This document shows positions 25,628 through 35,264 of a DNA stretch of 64,000 nucleotides, one piece after another. The DNA is taken from contig NZ_JAPZSK010000006.1 in assembly GCF_027531815.1 (NCBI RefSeq), positions 434,001 to 498,000 on the forward strand, in the 5' to 3' direction. The notes below the pieces were generated by a model, which saw nothing but the letters and a program-made list of their open reading frames with translations, searched no databases and was not told the DNA's origin. Each line of letters begins with the position of its first letter. Position 1 is the first letter of the stretch. The position numbers and the translations under genes were made by a program. Source of the DNA: Gemmatimonas sp. (GTDB taxonomy: Bacteria; Gemmatimonadota; Gemmatimonadetes; Gemmatimonadales; Gemmatimonadaceae).

Positions 25628-26932
25628 ATGTTCGACCGAATCGCTCTGCGCAGCCTCTTCTGGGCGCTGCTCGCCCTCTCGTCGGCCCTCACCGTCCTCG
25701 CGTCGGCCGGGTGGCTCACACGACCCAGTTTCGTCGCTGTCGCGCCATACCTGTCGGCGCTGTCGCTACTCGTCGCCGTGACGGGGTGGCGCCTGCTGCA
25801 CCGCGAGCTGCTGCGTCGCATGCAGCAGGATGCCGTGCTGGAACCGCGCATGCGCCGGCTGCAGGACGCCATGCAGGCCAGCGTGGATGGCATGTTCCTG
25901 CTGCGCACGGTGCGCGACAGCAGCGGGGAGATTCGCGATTTCGAGATCACCGACGCCAACGCGCGCGGTGCGGCGATGCTCTATCGGCTGCCCACCCAGG
26001 TGACAGGCGTGCGGTTGCGCCGGGACCTGGATGGGCTGGGACGCGCGCTGTTCCAACAGTATCTCGAGGCCGTCACCTTCCGCACGGCGGTGGCCGAAGA
26101 GTCGCGGGTGCACAGGCGCCACCTGAACGCCAGCTGGGTGCGGCATCAGGCCTCCCCCACCAGCGATGGCCTCGCTGTCACCCTGCAGGACATCTCGCGG
26201 CAGAAGCGGGAGGAGCTGCGCCTGCGCAAGGCGTCGCTCACCGACGACCTCACGGGCCTGCACAATCGCCGCGGCTTCATGGCGCTGGCCGAGCAGCAGC
26301 TGCGGCTCGCGCGCCGTCATGCCAAGGACTCGGTGGTGCTGTACGTGGATATGAACGGCTTCAAGGATCTCAACGACACGTTCGGTCACGCGGTGGGCGA
26401 TCGCGCCCTGGTGGAAGTGGCGCGCCTGCTGCGCCGCACCGTACGCGACTGCGATGTGGTCGCACGCCTTGGTGGCGATGAGTTCACCGTCCTCGCGCTC
26501 GATGCCGACGGCCACGGCGCGCGTGTCATGCAGAAGCGCATCGAGGACCAGCTGGCGTCGCTCAATGCGCGCCGCCTGCTTCCCACCCCGCTCGCCCTGA
26601 CCATCGGCTGCACGCGCGTGCGCTCAACCGACCCGGCGAACATTGGCGAGCTGCTCGCGCGTGCCGACCAGTTGCTGTACGCCCGCAAGCGTCGTCGCGC
26701 GCTCGCTGCCGCAGCCGCCACGGCCAAGCCCGCGCGTGCGCCACGTCGTACGCCGCGCACCCTCCCTACCGTCCCCATTCCGCCCGACGTCGCCGCCGTG
26801 GCCATGGCGGCCGCGCGCAGCCTGCCATCGCCGGTGGCCGTTGCCGCCAATGCCACCACCTCGGCAGCGGTCCCGGCAACCGCCCTTCCACTGGCTCTGC
26901 CGATGGAGCGCGGCGTTACCAGTCCGGCGTAA
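25628..26932 (+). CDS. membrane-anchored diguanylate cyclase (GGDEF)
   Basis: The 434-residue protein starts with two membrane segments (LFWALLALSSALTVLASAGWL and VAVAPYLSALSLLVAVTGW). A PAS-like sensor part follows (about residues 80-200, MQASVDGMFLLRTVRDSSGEIRDFEITDANARG), then a GGDEF domain from about residue 215. The active site RLGGDEFTVLA is intact. An inhibitory RxxD site (RDCD) lies five residues upstream, so product feedback is likely. It makes cyclic di-GMP. The Ala/Pro/Thr-rich tail after the domain is low-complexity. Start ATG at 25628. It converges with the kinase gene and the coding ends overlap by 17 bp. Confidence 0.92.
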   Translation: MFDRIALRSLFWALLALSSALTVLASAGWLTRPSFVAVAPYLSALSLLVAVTGWRLLHRELLRRMQQDAVLEPRMRRLQDAMQASVDGMFLLRTVRDSSGEIRDFEITDANARGAAMLYRLPTQVTGVRLRRDLDGLGRALFQQYLEAVTFRTAVAEESRVHRRHLNASWVRHQASPTSDGLAVTLQDISRQKREELRLRKASLTDDLTGLHNRRGFMALAEQQLRLARRHAKDSVVLYVDMNGFKDLNDTFGHAVGDRALVEVARLLRRTVRDCDVVARLGGDEFTVLALDADGHGARVMQKRIEDQLASLNARRLLPTPLALTIGCTRVRSTDPANIGELLARADQLLYARKRRRALAAAAATAKPARAPRRTPRTLPTVPIPPDVAAVAMAAARSLPSPVAVAANATTSAAVPATALPLALPMERGVTSPA

Positions 26933-28700
26933 CGGTGGTGGCCGGCTCGTCTTCCTGCAGCCCCTCAATGAGCCGGCGCCACCAGGGGCGCTGATCTTCG
27001 GCGCGGCGAATGGCGCGCACCACCTGACGCCACGCCGCTCGCATCTCCTGCGCGTCGGCAAAGCGGTCTTCCACGCGTTGCGCGAGCCCGCGCACAATCC
27101 ACGACGCGAGTTCCTCCGGGAATTCGTCCTGCCGTAGCCGTTCCGGCAGCGTGTCGGCCAGCTGCTGCGCCAGGATGAATTCGGCCGGTCCGTCGCCAAA
27201 GGGCGGACGCCCCGTGAGCACGTAATACACGATGCTCGCCAGCGCGTAGAGATCGGTGGCCGGCCCCTGCGCCTCGCCCAGCAGCTGCTCGGGTGCCGCG
27301 AACGACGGGGTACCCGACGTACCCACCTTCTCGTCGCCCAACGCGTACGCAATGCCGAAGTCGCCGATGCGCCAGCGGCGATACCGGTCGATGAGAATGT
27401 TTTCGGGCTTGAGGTCGCGATGGATGATGCCACTCATATGGGCCGCATCCATGGCCTCCAGCACCTCATCCACCTGCGGCGCAATCTCCTCGAAGGGTCG
27501 CGCCCCACTGCGCGCCACGAGGTTGGCCACGGAGCCGCCTTCGGCGAGTTCCATGGTGTACCACACCACACCGCCGCGCCCGTCGGTGTCGTAGATGGGC
27601 ACGATGGCCGCATGCGCGAGCTGGGCCGCCAACCGCGCTTCGCGGCGGAAGCGCGCCACGGCGACGTCGTCGCGGGCGATGTGCGGATGCAGCACCTTGA
27701 TGGCCACTTCGCGAGACAGCGACAGATCGCGCGCCCGCCACACGCTCCCGAACTGGCCGGTACCGAGCGGCGCGAGAATCTCGTAGTCGTCGGCCGTGGC
27801 CCAGCGCAACCGTCCCTCGGCGGTGTCGAGCGCCTTCGGCAACTCGTCGCCCTCCGGGGCGATGAGCACCGGGCGCACGGATACGTTGCGGTCGAGTTCA
27901 CGCAGCATGGTGGCAATGCTCGGATAGCGCTCGGCCGGATTTACCGACAATGCGCGCTCCAGCACCGAGGCCAGGGCCCCGGGACAGTCGCTGCGCAGCA
28001 GCGCCAGCGGTGGTACATCGTGCTCGGGGGGCGTCTCGCCGGTGAGCATGACGAACAGCATGGCCGCCAGCTGCCACTGGTCGGAGGCGGCAGTAGGCTT
28101 CCAGGTGCCGGCGCCCCACTCGGGCGCCCACGGCATGAACGTCGGGTCGGGCATGATTCCGGCCGGACGCTGCTCGCGCGGCAGGACCCACTCCCAGCCC
28201 AGCAACCAGAGCCGGCCACCCGGTGTCAGCCACACCGTGCTGGCTGACACGGCGCCATGCGCCGCGCTGGTGTCGTGCAGATACGCCAGCGTGCTCCCCG
28301 CTTCGCGGAGTACCTGAAAGCCCACCTGAATGGACTCGGGGCCCAGTCGCGAAACGCGCGAGTACACGGTTTCGCCGCTGATCCAGCGACGCAGATAGCC
28401 CGGGCCACGTCGGCTTTCCTGATACGACGCCCAGTAGTGGTACGTGGTGGGGATCGAGGGGTGATTGCGGTGCGCCAGCGCGCGCGCCTCGTGGCTCAGC
28501 CACTCGGCGTGGGCGGGATCGGGAATGCTCACCAGCGACAGCGAGCGGCCGAGGGCATCCACCACTTCCTGGTAGTGCCGGTGCTCGCGCTGGATGGCTT
28601 CGTTGCCCCATGACCAGCCGGGCGGCAGCTGCCACTCCTCCAGGTGCGCCGGCGGTGACGCCGTCAGGGTCTGGTCGGAGGGAAGCGGAGAATCATCCAT
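26916..28700 (-). CDS. tandem protein kinase: N-terminal pseudokinase plus active Ser/Thr kinase
   Basis: The 594-residue protein has two kinase-like halves. In the first (about residues 20-295) the catalytic loop reads AHGAVSASTVWL and the metal-binding position LLGWEW, with no HRD or DFG, so it is expected to be inactive. The second (about 330-560) is a complete Hanks-type kinase: PLGTGQFGSVWRARD, Lys in VAIKVLHPH, HRDLKPENILID, DFGIAYALGD and a GTPSFAAPEQLL activation segment. No transmembrane segment is apparent. The start is the ATG at 28700. The gene follows the NtrY-like kinase by 8 bp in the same direction, so the two probably form a signalling operon. The pseudokinase may sense a ligand or hold the active half off; this is inference. 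Confidence 0.9.
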   Translation of the reverse strand: MDDSPLPSDQTLTASPPAHLEEWQLPPGWSWGNEAIQREHRHYQEVVDALGRSLSLVSIPDPAHAEWLSHEARALAHRNHPSIPTTYHYWASYQESRRGPGYLRRWISGETVYSRVSRLGPESIQVGFQVLREAGSTLAYLHDTSAAHGAVSASTVWLTPGGRLWLLGWEWVLPREQRPAGIMPDPTFMPWAPEWGAGTWKPTAASDQWQLAAMLFVMLTGETPPEHDVPPLALLRSDCPGALASVLERALSVNPAERYPSIATMLRELDRNVSVRPVLIAPEGDELPKALDTAEGRLRWATADDYEILAPLGTGQFGSVWRARDLSLSREVAIKVLHPHIARDDVAVARFRREARLAAQLAHAAIVPIYDTDGRGGVVWYTMELAEGGSVANLVARSGARPFEEIAPQVDEVLEAMDAAHMSGIIHRDLKPENILIDRYRRWRIGDFGIAYALGDEKVGTSGTPSFAAPEQLLGEAQGPATDLYALASIVYYVLTGRPPFGDGPAEFILAQQLADTLPERLRQDEFPEELASWIVRGLAQRVEDRFADAQEMRAAWRQVVRAIRRAEDQRPWWRRLIEGLQEDEPATTVTPDW

Positions 28701-28708
28701 GCCGAAGT

Positions 28709-31700
28709 TTAACGCGCTGCCGCTGCAGACGCTTCCCGCGGTGTACCAAGGGCACGCAGCAGACCGATATGGACCGTGGTCCCCTGCCCCGCGCTGCTGG
28801 TCACGCTGATCGTACCGCCCCACCCCTCAATGAGCCGACGGCTGATGGCGAGCCCGAGTCCGCTGCCGCTGGTCCGGGTCGAGAAGTGCGGTTCGAAGAC
28901 ATGCGGCAGCACCGCGGGCGCGATGCCGGCGCCGTCATCGACCACGTCGAGATGCAGCTGGGCCTCGGTGAGACGGACGTGCACCGTGACGCAGCGTGCC
29001 CCCGCCAGTCGCGCGTTCTCCAGCACGTTGATGAGCACCTCACGCAACTCGTCGCGCTGTGCCAGTGCCACGAGCGTGCCCTCCGACTCCGGCATGACCA
29101 CGCGCCATTCCACGCGCTGCCCCGGCTCGGCGTGGTCGCCGAGCTTCTCGAGCGCCACGACATCGAGCACCACGGCCCCCACGTCCACCGGGACACCGGG
29201 CGCGCGCTCCGAAGGCGCGGTCCCGTAGCGGCTGAAGGCGCGCGCAATCTCGTCGAGATGATCGATTTCCTCGAGGACGCGCCCCACGTTGCGATCGAGA
29301 ATGTCGCCGAAGTCGCTGCGGCCATCCCGATAGGCGCGGCGCAGGTGCTGCACCCCGAGGCGAATGGGCGTGAGGGGATTCTTGATTTCGTGGGCCACCT
29401 GCCGCGCCATCTCCCCCCACGCCAGCACCCGCTGCGCCGACGCGAGATCGGTGATGTCGTCGAGCGTGAGCACCGCGCCCGTGGGCAGCCGCGTAAGCCG
29501 CGCCTGCAGCTGCCGTGCGTTCACGGTGAGCTCGAAGGCTTCCTCATCGACCTCGGCCTGCAGAAAGCGGCGGCACTGCTCGGCCAGCGGGGCAAGTTCC
29601 GGCGGCAAGGCCGCCAGCGTGCCCCCCGCGCGCCGCACCCCTTCCCCCAGCAGCGCGCCGGCACGCGGATTGGCGAGAATGATGTCGCCACTGCGCAGCA
29701 TGGCGATCACGCCGCTGGCCACGTTCTGCAGGACGGCTTCGGTGCGACGTTGCGCCGCTTCGAGCGCGGAGCGGCTCGTGTGCAGATCCTCGGCCATGCG
29801 GGAAAACGCCCGGTACACCGGGGCGAACTCCGTTGCCGGCGCGGTGCCCAGCGCCGGTGCCGCGCGTCCCGCCGCGAGACCGAGGGCGGCCTCCCGCAGT
29901 GCCCCCACGGGGCGCGCCAGCGTGCGCGCGGCAATGCCGCTCGACCAGACCGCTGCGAGTGCCCCCAGGACGGTGGCGAAGAGCACGAGAATGCCAAGGT
30001 CTTCCCGGCGGTCGTCGAGCGCGAATTCGTTGCCCCGTGCCGGCGTGGCCAGCACACTCACGGCGGCCCCCGGCAGGTTCACCGCCCCCGGTCGTGACAG
30101 CAGGCGAAAGCCCACCAGCGGGCGGGTCATGCCCGTCACCAGGCGTCGCGACAGGAAAGTGTCGTCATTGCCGATCTCCTCGTCGCTCAACGAGACGGGG
30201 AGCAGCCGCCCCAGCGGGGCCAGCGCATCGAGCAGCGGGTTGCTGGCCTGTCGCAGCACGCCGTCGCGGTACAGGAAGAGCGGTGCCCCGGTGCTCGAGG
30301 GCGCGGAGCCGAGCGCGCGCTGCTCCTGTTCGGCGGCCGCCACTCGCAGGGTTTCCCGCACCAGCAGGTCGCGCGTTGCCCGATCATCGCCTTGCAGCCG
30401 ATACCAGGCCCAGAGGGCGAAGATGGCGGCGGGCGCGATGAAGAAGGCCAGCATGGCCACCGACAGCTGCACGCGATAGGAGCGCGACCAGCGCGCCCGG
30501 CGCACGGCCACCATGCGCCCCAGCGCGCCATCGGCCAGCACCGTCATGGCCCAGATGAGCAGCACCACGAGCACGTCGAAGATCACCAGCAGCGCGCCGC
30601 GTGGCAGGAGCACATCAAGCCCGCCCAGGTCCACCTCGGCGTGCACGCGATTCACGTCGCGCCCTTCGCCCGCCACGCCATCGCCGTGCAGCGCATTGCC
30701 CCGCCGATGCCAGGTGAGCGCGGGCGACGGCGTATCCCCTTCGGCCGACGCGCTCAGCGTGAGGCGGTACGGCGCCTCGCGCCACCGTTCGCCGGTAATG
30801 CCGATGAACGACGAGAACGGGTCGGAGGGGAGCAGGCTGGTGCGCGGGGGCAGCACGATGGTCGTGACGGTGCCGTCGTTCGCTGGCACGGCGGCCAGCA
30901 GGAGACGGCGCAATCCGTCGCGCGCCTCACGGAACTCCACGGTGCCGCTCTCGCGCGCAATCATCGCGACATACGACTGGGCATCGATGGTATCGAGCAC
31001 CGGGGTGAGTTCGAGCACCGACTCGGGCGCATCGATGGATGCGGGGCTCCACCGCGCCAGACGCGCCGAGTAGCCGGCGCGCGCCAGTTCGCTGGCCGCA
31101 TAGCGACGCAGCAGTTCCTCGCTGCTCACGACCGGGCGCCCGTCGTCGCGCAGACCAATCGCGAAGCGCTCGAGCAGGCGCTGCCCATCGAGGTCGCTTT
31201 CGCCGATCAGCTGCAGGTCGTGCTGGGCGAGGGCGGTGCGCGCCTTGATCGTGGCGCCCCACGTGAGTGTGGCCGCGCCGGTGCCGGCGACCACAGCCGC
31301 CGCGGCGATTTGCGCGAGACCGCGCCGCGTAAGAGCGAGACAGGCGATCGCCACGACCCAGAACACCGGGAACCACGCGGGCCACGCCCCTTGCCCGCGC
31401 CAGAGCAACGGCGCCAGCACGCCGCCGGCCAGTGCGACCGACACGGCCACCGCCGGTGAGAGGGCACGCCGCCGCCCCCACGCTGCCTGGCCACCGGCGG
31501 CGGCGATGAGCAGCACCGAGACCCCCACCAGCGCCAGCGACGACTGCCACGCCAGCCAGAGCGTGTAGCCCGCGCCCGAGGGGGGCAACGTGATGCCGCG
31601 CGCGAGATCGCGCAGCAGGAACGGGCCCGCCACCGCCGTGGCCAACACGAGGGCCACGGCCACGCCACGCGACAGGCGCTGCAGCGTGCCGCGCAGCACG

Positions 31701-32830
31701 AACAGCAGCATGGCGAGCGTGAGCGCCGCCGTAATGAGCAACGCGACGACGGTGGAGGTGAACGGTCCCCCCATGGGCGCGAAGTAGCTGCGCGGATCGA
31801 AGAGGCTGGAGATATTCGACAGCCCCGACAGCGGCGCGACGGCCACCGTGAGCAGAACGGCGGCGGTCGCCCCGAAGCGTTCCGCCGTGCGCGCCGGCCG
31901 GTACCACGCCACCACCAGGAAGGCCACCAGCGCCAGCGCCAGCGCCACGCTGCTGCGGAAGCGGGCGCGCTGTTCGAGGGCAAGCCGTGTCTCGCCTTCG
32001 GTGTAGGTGGTGGCGCGCACCCGCGCCACCGCGCGCTCGCCGTCGCGCGCGGCAACCGCGGTTTCCCCCGCCACCATCCCGCGGCTGTCCGGCGATTCCA
32101 CATATGTGTGGGCGACGTCGACGTTGCCCGGCAACGTCTGCAGCAGCGTCCGCGTGAAACGATCGGCGGGCGGCGCCGACGTGATGAGCGCCGTCGCCAC
32201 CACCTCGATGGCATCGTCGGCGGTGCGCGAGCGCGCCACGAGCGACGTATGGAACGCGCCGGGTACAATCATCACGCCCGCCGGCGCTCCGGGATTCACG
32301 GGCGTGTGCATCTGGCCGACGCTCGCCACGAGCATGCCGCGCCGGTACACCAGCAGCGCCGACTCCACATTCCGGGGCAGCGGCGCCTCGACGTCCACCG
32401 TCTGCCCCGCCAGTGCGCGCGCCATGAGGGCACTGTCGGCCGTGGCGCGCTCCGCCGCCTCACGCAGCACCGACGCCACCTCAGTGACGCTTTCGGCAAC
32501 ACGCCGCGCCCGCGACTCCCGTTCGGCCGCCGACCACGCCGGCCAGTCGTTGCGCATGGACACGAAGGTTGCCGTGTCCGACGCGCCCAGCAGACAGCCG
32601 GCGGCCAGCACGGCCACCGCCAGGACCGCTGCCGCGCGGGGGCGCTTGACTTGCGGCAGGAACCAGGCGGCCGCCATGGTGCCGCCCATGGCCGTCAGCA
32701 GCGATCCCCATGCCGGTGCCTGTTGCCAATAGGCCAGTGCCACGAATGCCACGGCACAGCTCGCTACCCAACCCACCGGCCAGCGACCGGTGGGGACGAG
32801 TTGGGGTTCGGCGGGAGCAGAGTCGGCCAT
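28709..32830 (-). CDS. very large NtrY-like membrane histidine kinase
   Basis: The 1373-residue protein starts with membrane helices (two between about residues 20 and 85), an extracytoplasmic region, and a further cluster of about eight helices between about 290 and 530. A second extracytoplasmic domain, two helices near 755 and 800, and another after 970 follow. A HAMP segment (ARTLARPVGALREAALGLAAGR), a PAS domain (VLQNVASGVIAMLRSGDIILANPRA), a phospho-acceptor His in VAHEIKNPLTPIRLGVQHLRR, and an HATPase with NVLENARLAGA, DDGAGIAP and GSGLGLAISRRLIEGWGG complete it. NtrY-type kinases have one sensor part; the extra multi-helix block is unusual. The start is the ATG at 32830 (a TTG three codons before it is less likely). 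Confidence 0.88.
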   Translation of the reverse strand: MADSAPAEPQLVPTGRWPVGWVASCAVAFVALAYWQQAPAWGSLLTAMGGTMAAAWFLPQVKRPRAAAVLAVAVLAAGCLLGASDTATFVSMRNDWPAWSAAERESRARRVAESVTEVASVLREAAERATADSALMARALAGQTVDVEAPLPRNVESALLVYRRGMLVASVGQMHTPVNPGAPAGVMIVPGAFHTSLVARSRTADDAIEVVATALITSAPPADRFTRTLLQTLPGNVDVAHTYVESPDSRGMVAGETAVAARDGERAVARVRATTYTEGETRLALEQRARFRSSVALALALVAFLVVAWYRPARTAERFGATAAVLLTVAVAPLSGLSNISSLFDPRSYFAPMGGPFTSTVVALLITAALTLAMLLFVLRGTLQRLSRGVAVALVLATAVAGPFLLRDLARGITLPPSGAGYTLWLAWQSSLALVGVSVLLIAAAGGQAAWGRRRALSPAVAVSVALAGGVLAPLLWRGQGAWPAWFPVFWVVAIACLALTRRGLAQIAAAAVVAGTGAATLTWGATIKARTALAQHDLQLIGESDLDGQRLLERFAIGLRDDGRPVVSSEELLRRYAASELARAGYSARLARWSPASIDAPESVLELTPVLDTIDAQSYVAMIARESGTVEFREARDGLRRLLLAAVPANDGTVTTIVLPPRTSLLPSDPFSSFIGITGERWREAPYRLTLSASAEGDTPSPALTWHRRGNALHGDGVAGEGRDVNRVHAEVDLGGLDVLLPRGALLVIFDVLVVLLIWAMTVLADGALGRMVAVRRARWSRSYRVQLSVAMLAFFIAPAAIFALWAWYRLQGDDRATRDLLVRETLRVAAAEQEQRALGSAPSSTGAPLFLYRDGVLRQASNPLLDALAPLGRLLPVSLSDEEIGNDDTFLSRRLVTGMTRPLVGFRLLSRPGAVNLPGAAVSVLATPARGNEFALDDRREDLGILVLFATVLGALAAVWSSGIAARTLARPVGALREAALGLAAGRAAPALGTAPATEFAPVYRAFSRMAEDLHTSRSALEAAQRRTEAVLQNVASGVIAMLRSGDIILANPRAGALLGEGVRRAGGTLAALPPELAPLAEQCRRFLQAEVDEEAFELTVNARQLQARLTRLPTGAVLTLDDITDLASAQRVLAWGEMARQVAHEIKNPLTPIRLGVQHLRRAYRDGRSDFGDILDRNVGRVLEEIDHLDEIARAFSRYGTAPSERAPGVPVDVGAVVLDVVALEKLGDHAEPGQRVEWRVVMPESEGTLVALAQRDELREVLINVLENARLAGARCVTVHVRLTEAQLHLDVVDDGAGIAPAVLPHVFEPHFSTRTSGSGLGLAISRRLIEGWGGTISVTSSAGQGTTVHIGLLRALGTPREASAAAAR

Positions 32831-32883
32831 GGCCCACAATACCCCGACGGGTTCCCTCAGGCGAAGGGGGGACCGGATTCGGT

Positions 32884-32889
32884 TATACT
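32884..32889 (+). promoter_or_regulatory. -10 element just upstream of a start codon
   Basis: TATACT is followed by six bases and then the ATG at 32896, placing the likely transcription start on the start codon (leaderless mRNA). No convincing -35 is present 17 bp upstream. Confidence 0.45.
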
Positions 32890-32895
32890 TCCGTA

Positions 32896-33630
32896 ATGTC
32901 TCGTCCCGCCCTGCCTTTCGTCCCAGCCCTGCTGGGGCTCCTCTGCGCCTTGCCAGCAGTCCCGGCGGGGGCAGTGCACCCGGGGCCGTCGCAATCGACC
33001 AGGCTCGACGTGGGCAGCTTCACCATCAGCGTTGGCGGACAGCGCGCGGGGCGCGAACAGTTCTCCGTGCAGCGGGTGGAGTCCAACGACGGCGGCACCA
33101 TCGAAGTGCGCTCGGAATCGGCGGTGGGCGACACCCGCACCGCCGTGCGCCTCGAGGCGGACTCAGCGGGAACCCCGGTCCGCTATTCCATCGAAGCGCG
33201 ACGTGGCACCGAGCAGATCTTGCGCCTGGGCGGCCAGCGCGTCCGTGGCCGCTTTGCCACGCTGGCGCGCAGCGTCACCGGGGAAGCGGCTCGCGAGTAT
33301 CTGCTGCGCCCCGGCGCCGTGGTCGTGGAGGATGACGGCATCGTGCAGTATGCCTTGCTCGTGCGTGGGCGCACGCTGGCCGAGGGCGAAGGCCTCACCC
33401 TCCCCTCACTCACCCCGGTCGCCAACAGCCAGGGCGTGGTCCGTGTCGTGCTCGAGGCGGCTCACGATGTGGTCATCATTGCCGGGGCGCGCCGCGATGC
33501 GCGCCGCTACCGGATCGTGACCGACGCCGGGGAGGTGCGGGTGCTGTGGGCCGAGGCCGATGGCGCACTCCTGCGATTGCGCATCCCGGCACGCGGATTG
33601 GACGCGTTGCGCGACGACGTGCCGCGATGA
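32896..33630 (+). CDS. secreted protein of unknown function upstream of the export locus
   Basis: The 244-residue protein starts with a signal peptide (LPFVPALLGLLCALPAVPAGA). The mature part is beta-rich (DVGSFTISVGGQRAGREQFSVQR and further strands), without visible catalytic residues. It ends 117 bp before the TolC-like gene and points the same way, so a periplasmic accessory role in that export system is possible. A TATACT box at 32884-32889 sits six bases before the ATG, which predicts a transcript starting at or next to the start codon. The family was not recognised. It diverges from the large histidine kinase. Confidence 0.75.
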   Translation: MSRPALPFVPALLGLLCALPAVPAGAVHPGPSQSTRLDVGSFTISVGGQRAGREQFSVQRVESNDGGTIEVRSESAVGDTRTAVRLEADSAGTPVRYSIEARRGTEQILRLGGQRVRGRFATLARSVTGEAAREYLLRPGAVVVEDDGIVQYALLVRGRTLAEGEGLTLPSLTPVANSQGVVRVVLEAAHDVVIIAGARRDARRYRIVTDAGEVRVLWAEADGALLRLRIPARGLDALRDDVPR

Positions 33631-33746
33631 AGCCGCGGCAACGTTCAACGCCCCTCTGTGCGTTCGACTGGGCAGAGGCTGAAACCATCAGTTGGGGACC
33701 GCCGTACGCCCCCCTGTCCTCTTTCTCTTCTCCCTGCACCAACATC

Positions 33747-35249
33747 ATGAAGCTTCCCGTGAGATTTCACGTGTTCGCGCTGGCGATCGGTTGCTTGGCC
33801 GGGGTCATGACTCCGGCGGTGGCCCACGCCCAGGCACCGGCCACCGCTCAGGGGAACGTCCTGACGCTTGCCGACGCCCTCTCCCTGGCGCGGCGCAGCA
33901 ACCCTGCACTGGCCAACTCGGTGAACGCGCGGCGAAACGCCGCCGCGAACCTGCGCGCGGCCAACGGCGCCTTCCTCCCCAGCGTGAATACCAGCTTCGG
34001 CGGCGGCTATCGCGAAGGGCGCCAGACGTTCTTCCAGGGTCAGGGCTTCGGCTCCACCAACGACCAGCTCTCCACCGACGCCGGCGCGTCGGCGAACCTG
34101 AATCTTTCCCTTGGCGCCATCAACGACCGCCGCGCCGTCAAGGCGGAGCAGGAAGCGACCGAGTCGGACATTGCGGCGGCTGAAGTGGCGGTGCGCAACA
34201 ACGTCATCAATCAGTACCTCACAGCCTTGCAGGCACAGGCCAACGCCATATTGCAGGACACGCTCCTCGTCACGACCACCGCACAGCTGCAGCTCGCGCG
34301 CGCGCGGCTGCAAGTGGGCTCGGGGACGCAGCTTGACGTGCAGCGGGCCGAGGTGGCTGATGGCCAGCAGCGCGTGGCCCAGCTCCGCGCGCGCAACACG
34401 GTCCAGGTGGAAGTGGTGCGGCTCTTCCAGCAGATCGGCATCGATCCTGTGCCAGGCACCACCCTCGACCCCAACCTGCCGGCCGCCCCGGCGCTCGAAC
34501 TGCCCGCGGTGCTCGACATGGCCAAACGCGCCAATCCGGCACTTGGCGCCCTCAAGATGCGCGAGGAGTCGGCACGGCGGCAGCTCACCTCGGCCAAGAG
34601 CGGCTACTACCCGTCGCTCGCGCTCCAGGCTGGCGTCTCGGCGTTCACCAATCGCTTTCTGAACACCAACGCGCTGATCAGCACCGCGCGCAACAGCGCG
34701 GCATCGCAGCGTGCCGGATGCATCCGCTCTGAGGAGGTCCGTGCCCGCCTGCAGCTCGCCAACAATCTCGCCGCGTGCGAAAACATTGCCTTCACCCCGG
34801 CACAGGAGCAATCCATCCGCGACGCGCAGGGGCAGTACCCGTTTGACTTCACCCGTAACCCGTACAGCGTGTCGGCGAGCCTCTCGCTGCCCCTGTTCAA
34901 CGGGTTCCGGCGCGAACAGCAAATCGAACAGGCGCAGGTGCAGCGTCGCAATGCCGAGAACAACACCCGGGGCCAGGAGCTGCGGGTCATCGCCGACGTG
35001 ACGGCGGCGTACCTGCAGCTCAACACGGCGCAGCAGGCGGTATCGCTGCAGGAACAGAACGTGCGCACGGCGCGCACCGCCCTCTCGCTGGCGCAGGAGC
35101 GCTACCGGGTGGGCGCCAGCAACCTCGTCGACCTGGTGCAGGCGCGCGGCGACTTCGAGCGTGCAGAGACGGATCGCATCACCGCCGTATACGACGTGCA
35201 ACGGGCGTTTGCCGCGCTCGAAAATGCCGCCGGTCGCCCGCTTCGCTAA
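33747..35249 (+). CDS. TolC-family outer-membrane efflux channel
   Basis: The 500-residue protein has a signal peptide (VFALAIGCLAGVMTPAVAHAQ) and two OEP repeats of coiled helices, about residues 30-240 and 270-490. Typical pieces are LTLADALSLARRSNPALANS, VGSGTQLDVQRAEVADGQQRVAQLRA and VGASNLVDLVQARGDFERAETDRITA. It forms the outer-membrane exit duct of tripartite pumps. The adaptor gene follows 15 bp downstream, then the ABC ATPase and permeases, so it belongs to the MacAB-like system here. I start at the ATG at 33747 directly before the signal peptide; the frame is open further upstream without a sensible start. Confidence 0.93.
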   Translation: MKLPVRFHVFALAIGCLAGVMTPAVAHAQAPATAQGNVLTLADALSLARRSNPALANSVNARRNAAANLRAANGAFLPSVNTSFGGGYREGRQTFFQGQGFGSTNDQLSTDAGASANLNLSLGAINDRRAVKAEQEATESDIAAAEVAVRNNVINQYLTALQAQANAILQDTLLVTTTAQLQLARARLQVGSGTQLDVQRAEVADGQQRVAQLRARNTVQVEVVRLFQQIGIDPVPGTTLDPNLPAAPALELPAVLDMAKRANPALGALKMREESARRQLTSAKSGYYPSLALQAGVSAFTNRFLNTNALISTARNSAASQRAGCIRSEEVRARLQLANNLAACENIAFTPAQEQSIRDAQGQYPFDFTRNPYSVSASLSLPLFNGFRREQQIEQAQVQRRNAENNTRGQELRVIADVTAAYLQLNTAQQAVSLQEQNVRTARTALSLAQERYRVGASNLVDLVQARGDFERAETDRITAVYDVQRAFAALENAAGRPLR

Positions 35250-35264
35250 CTGAGCCCTATCATC

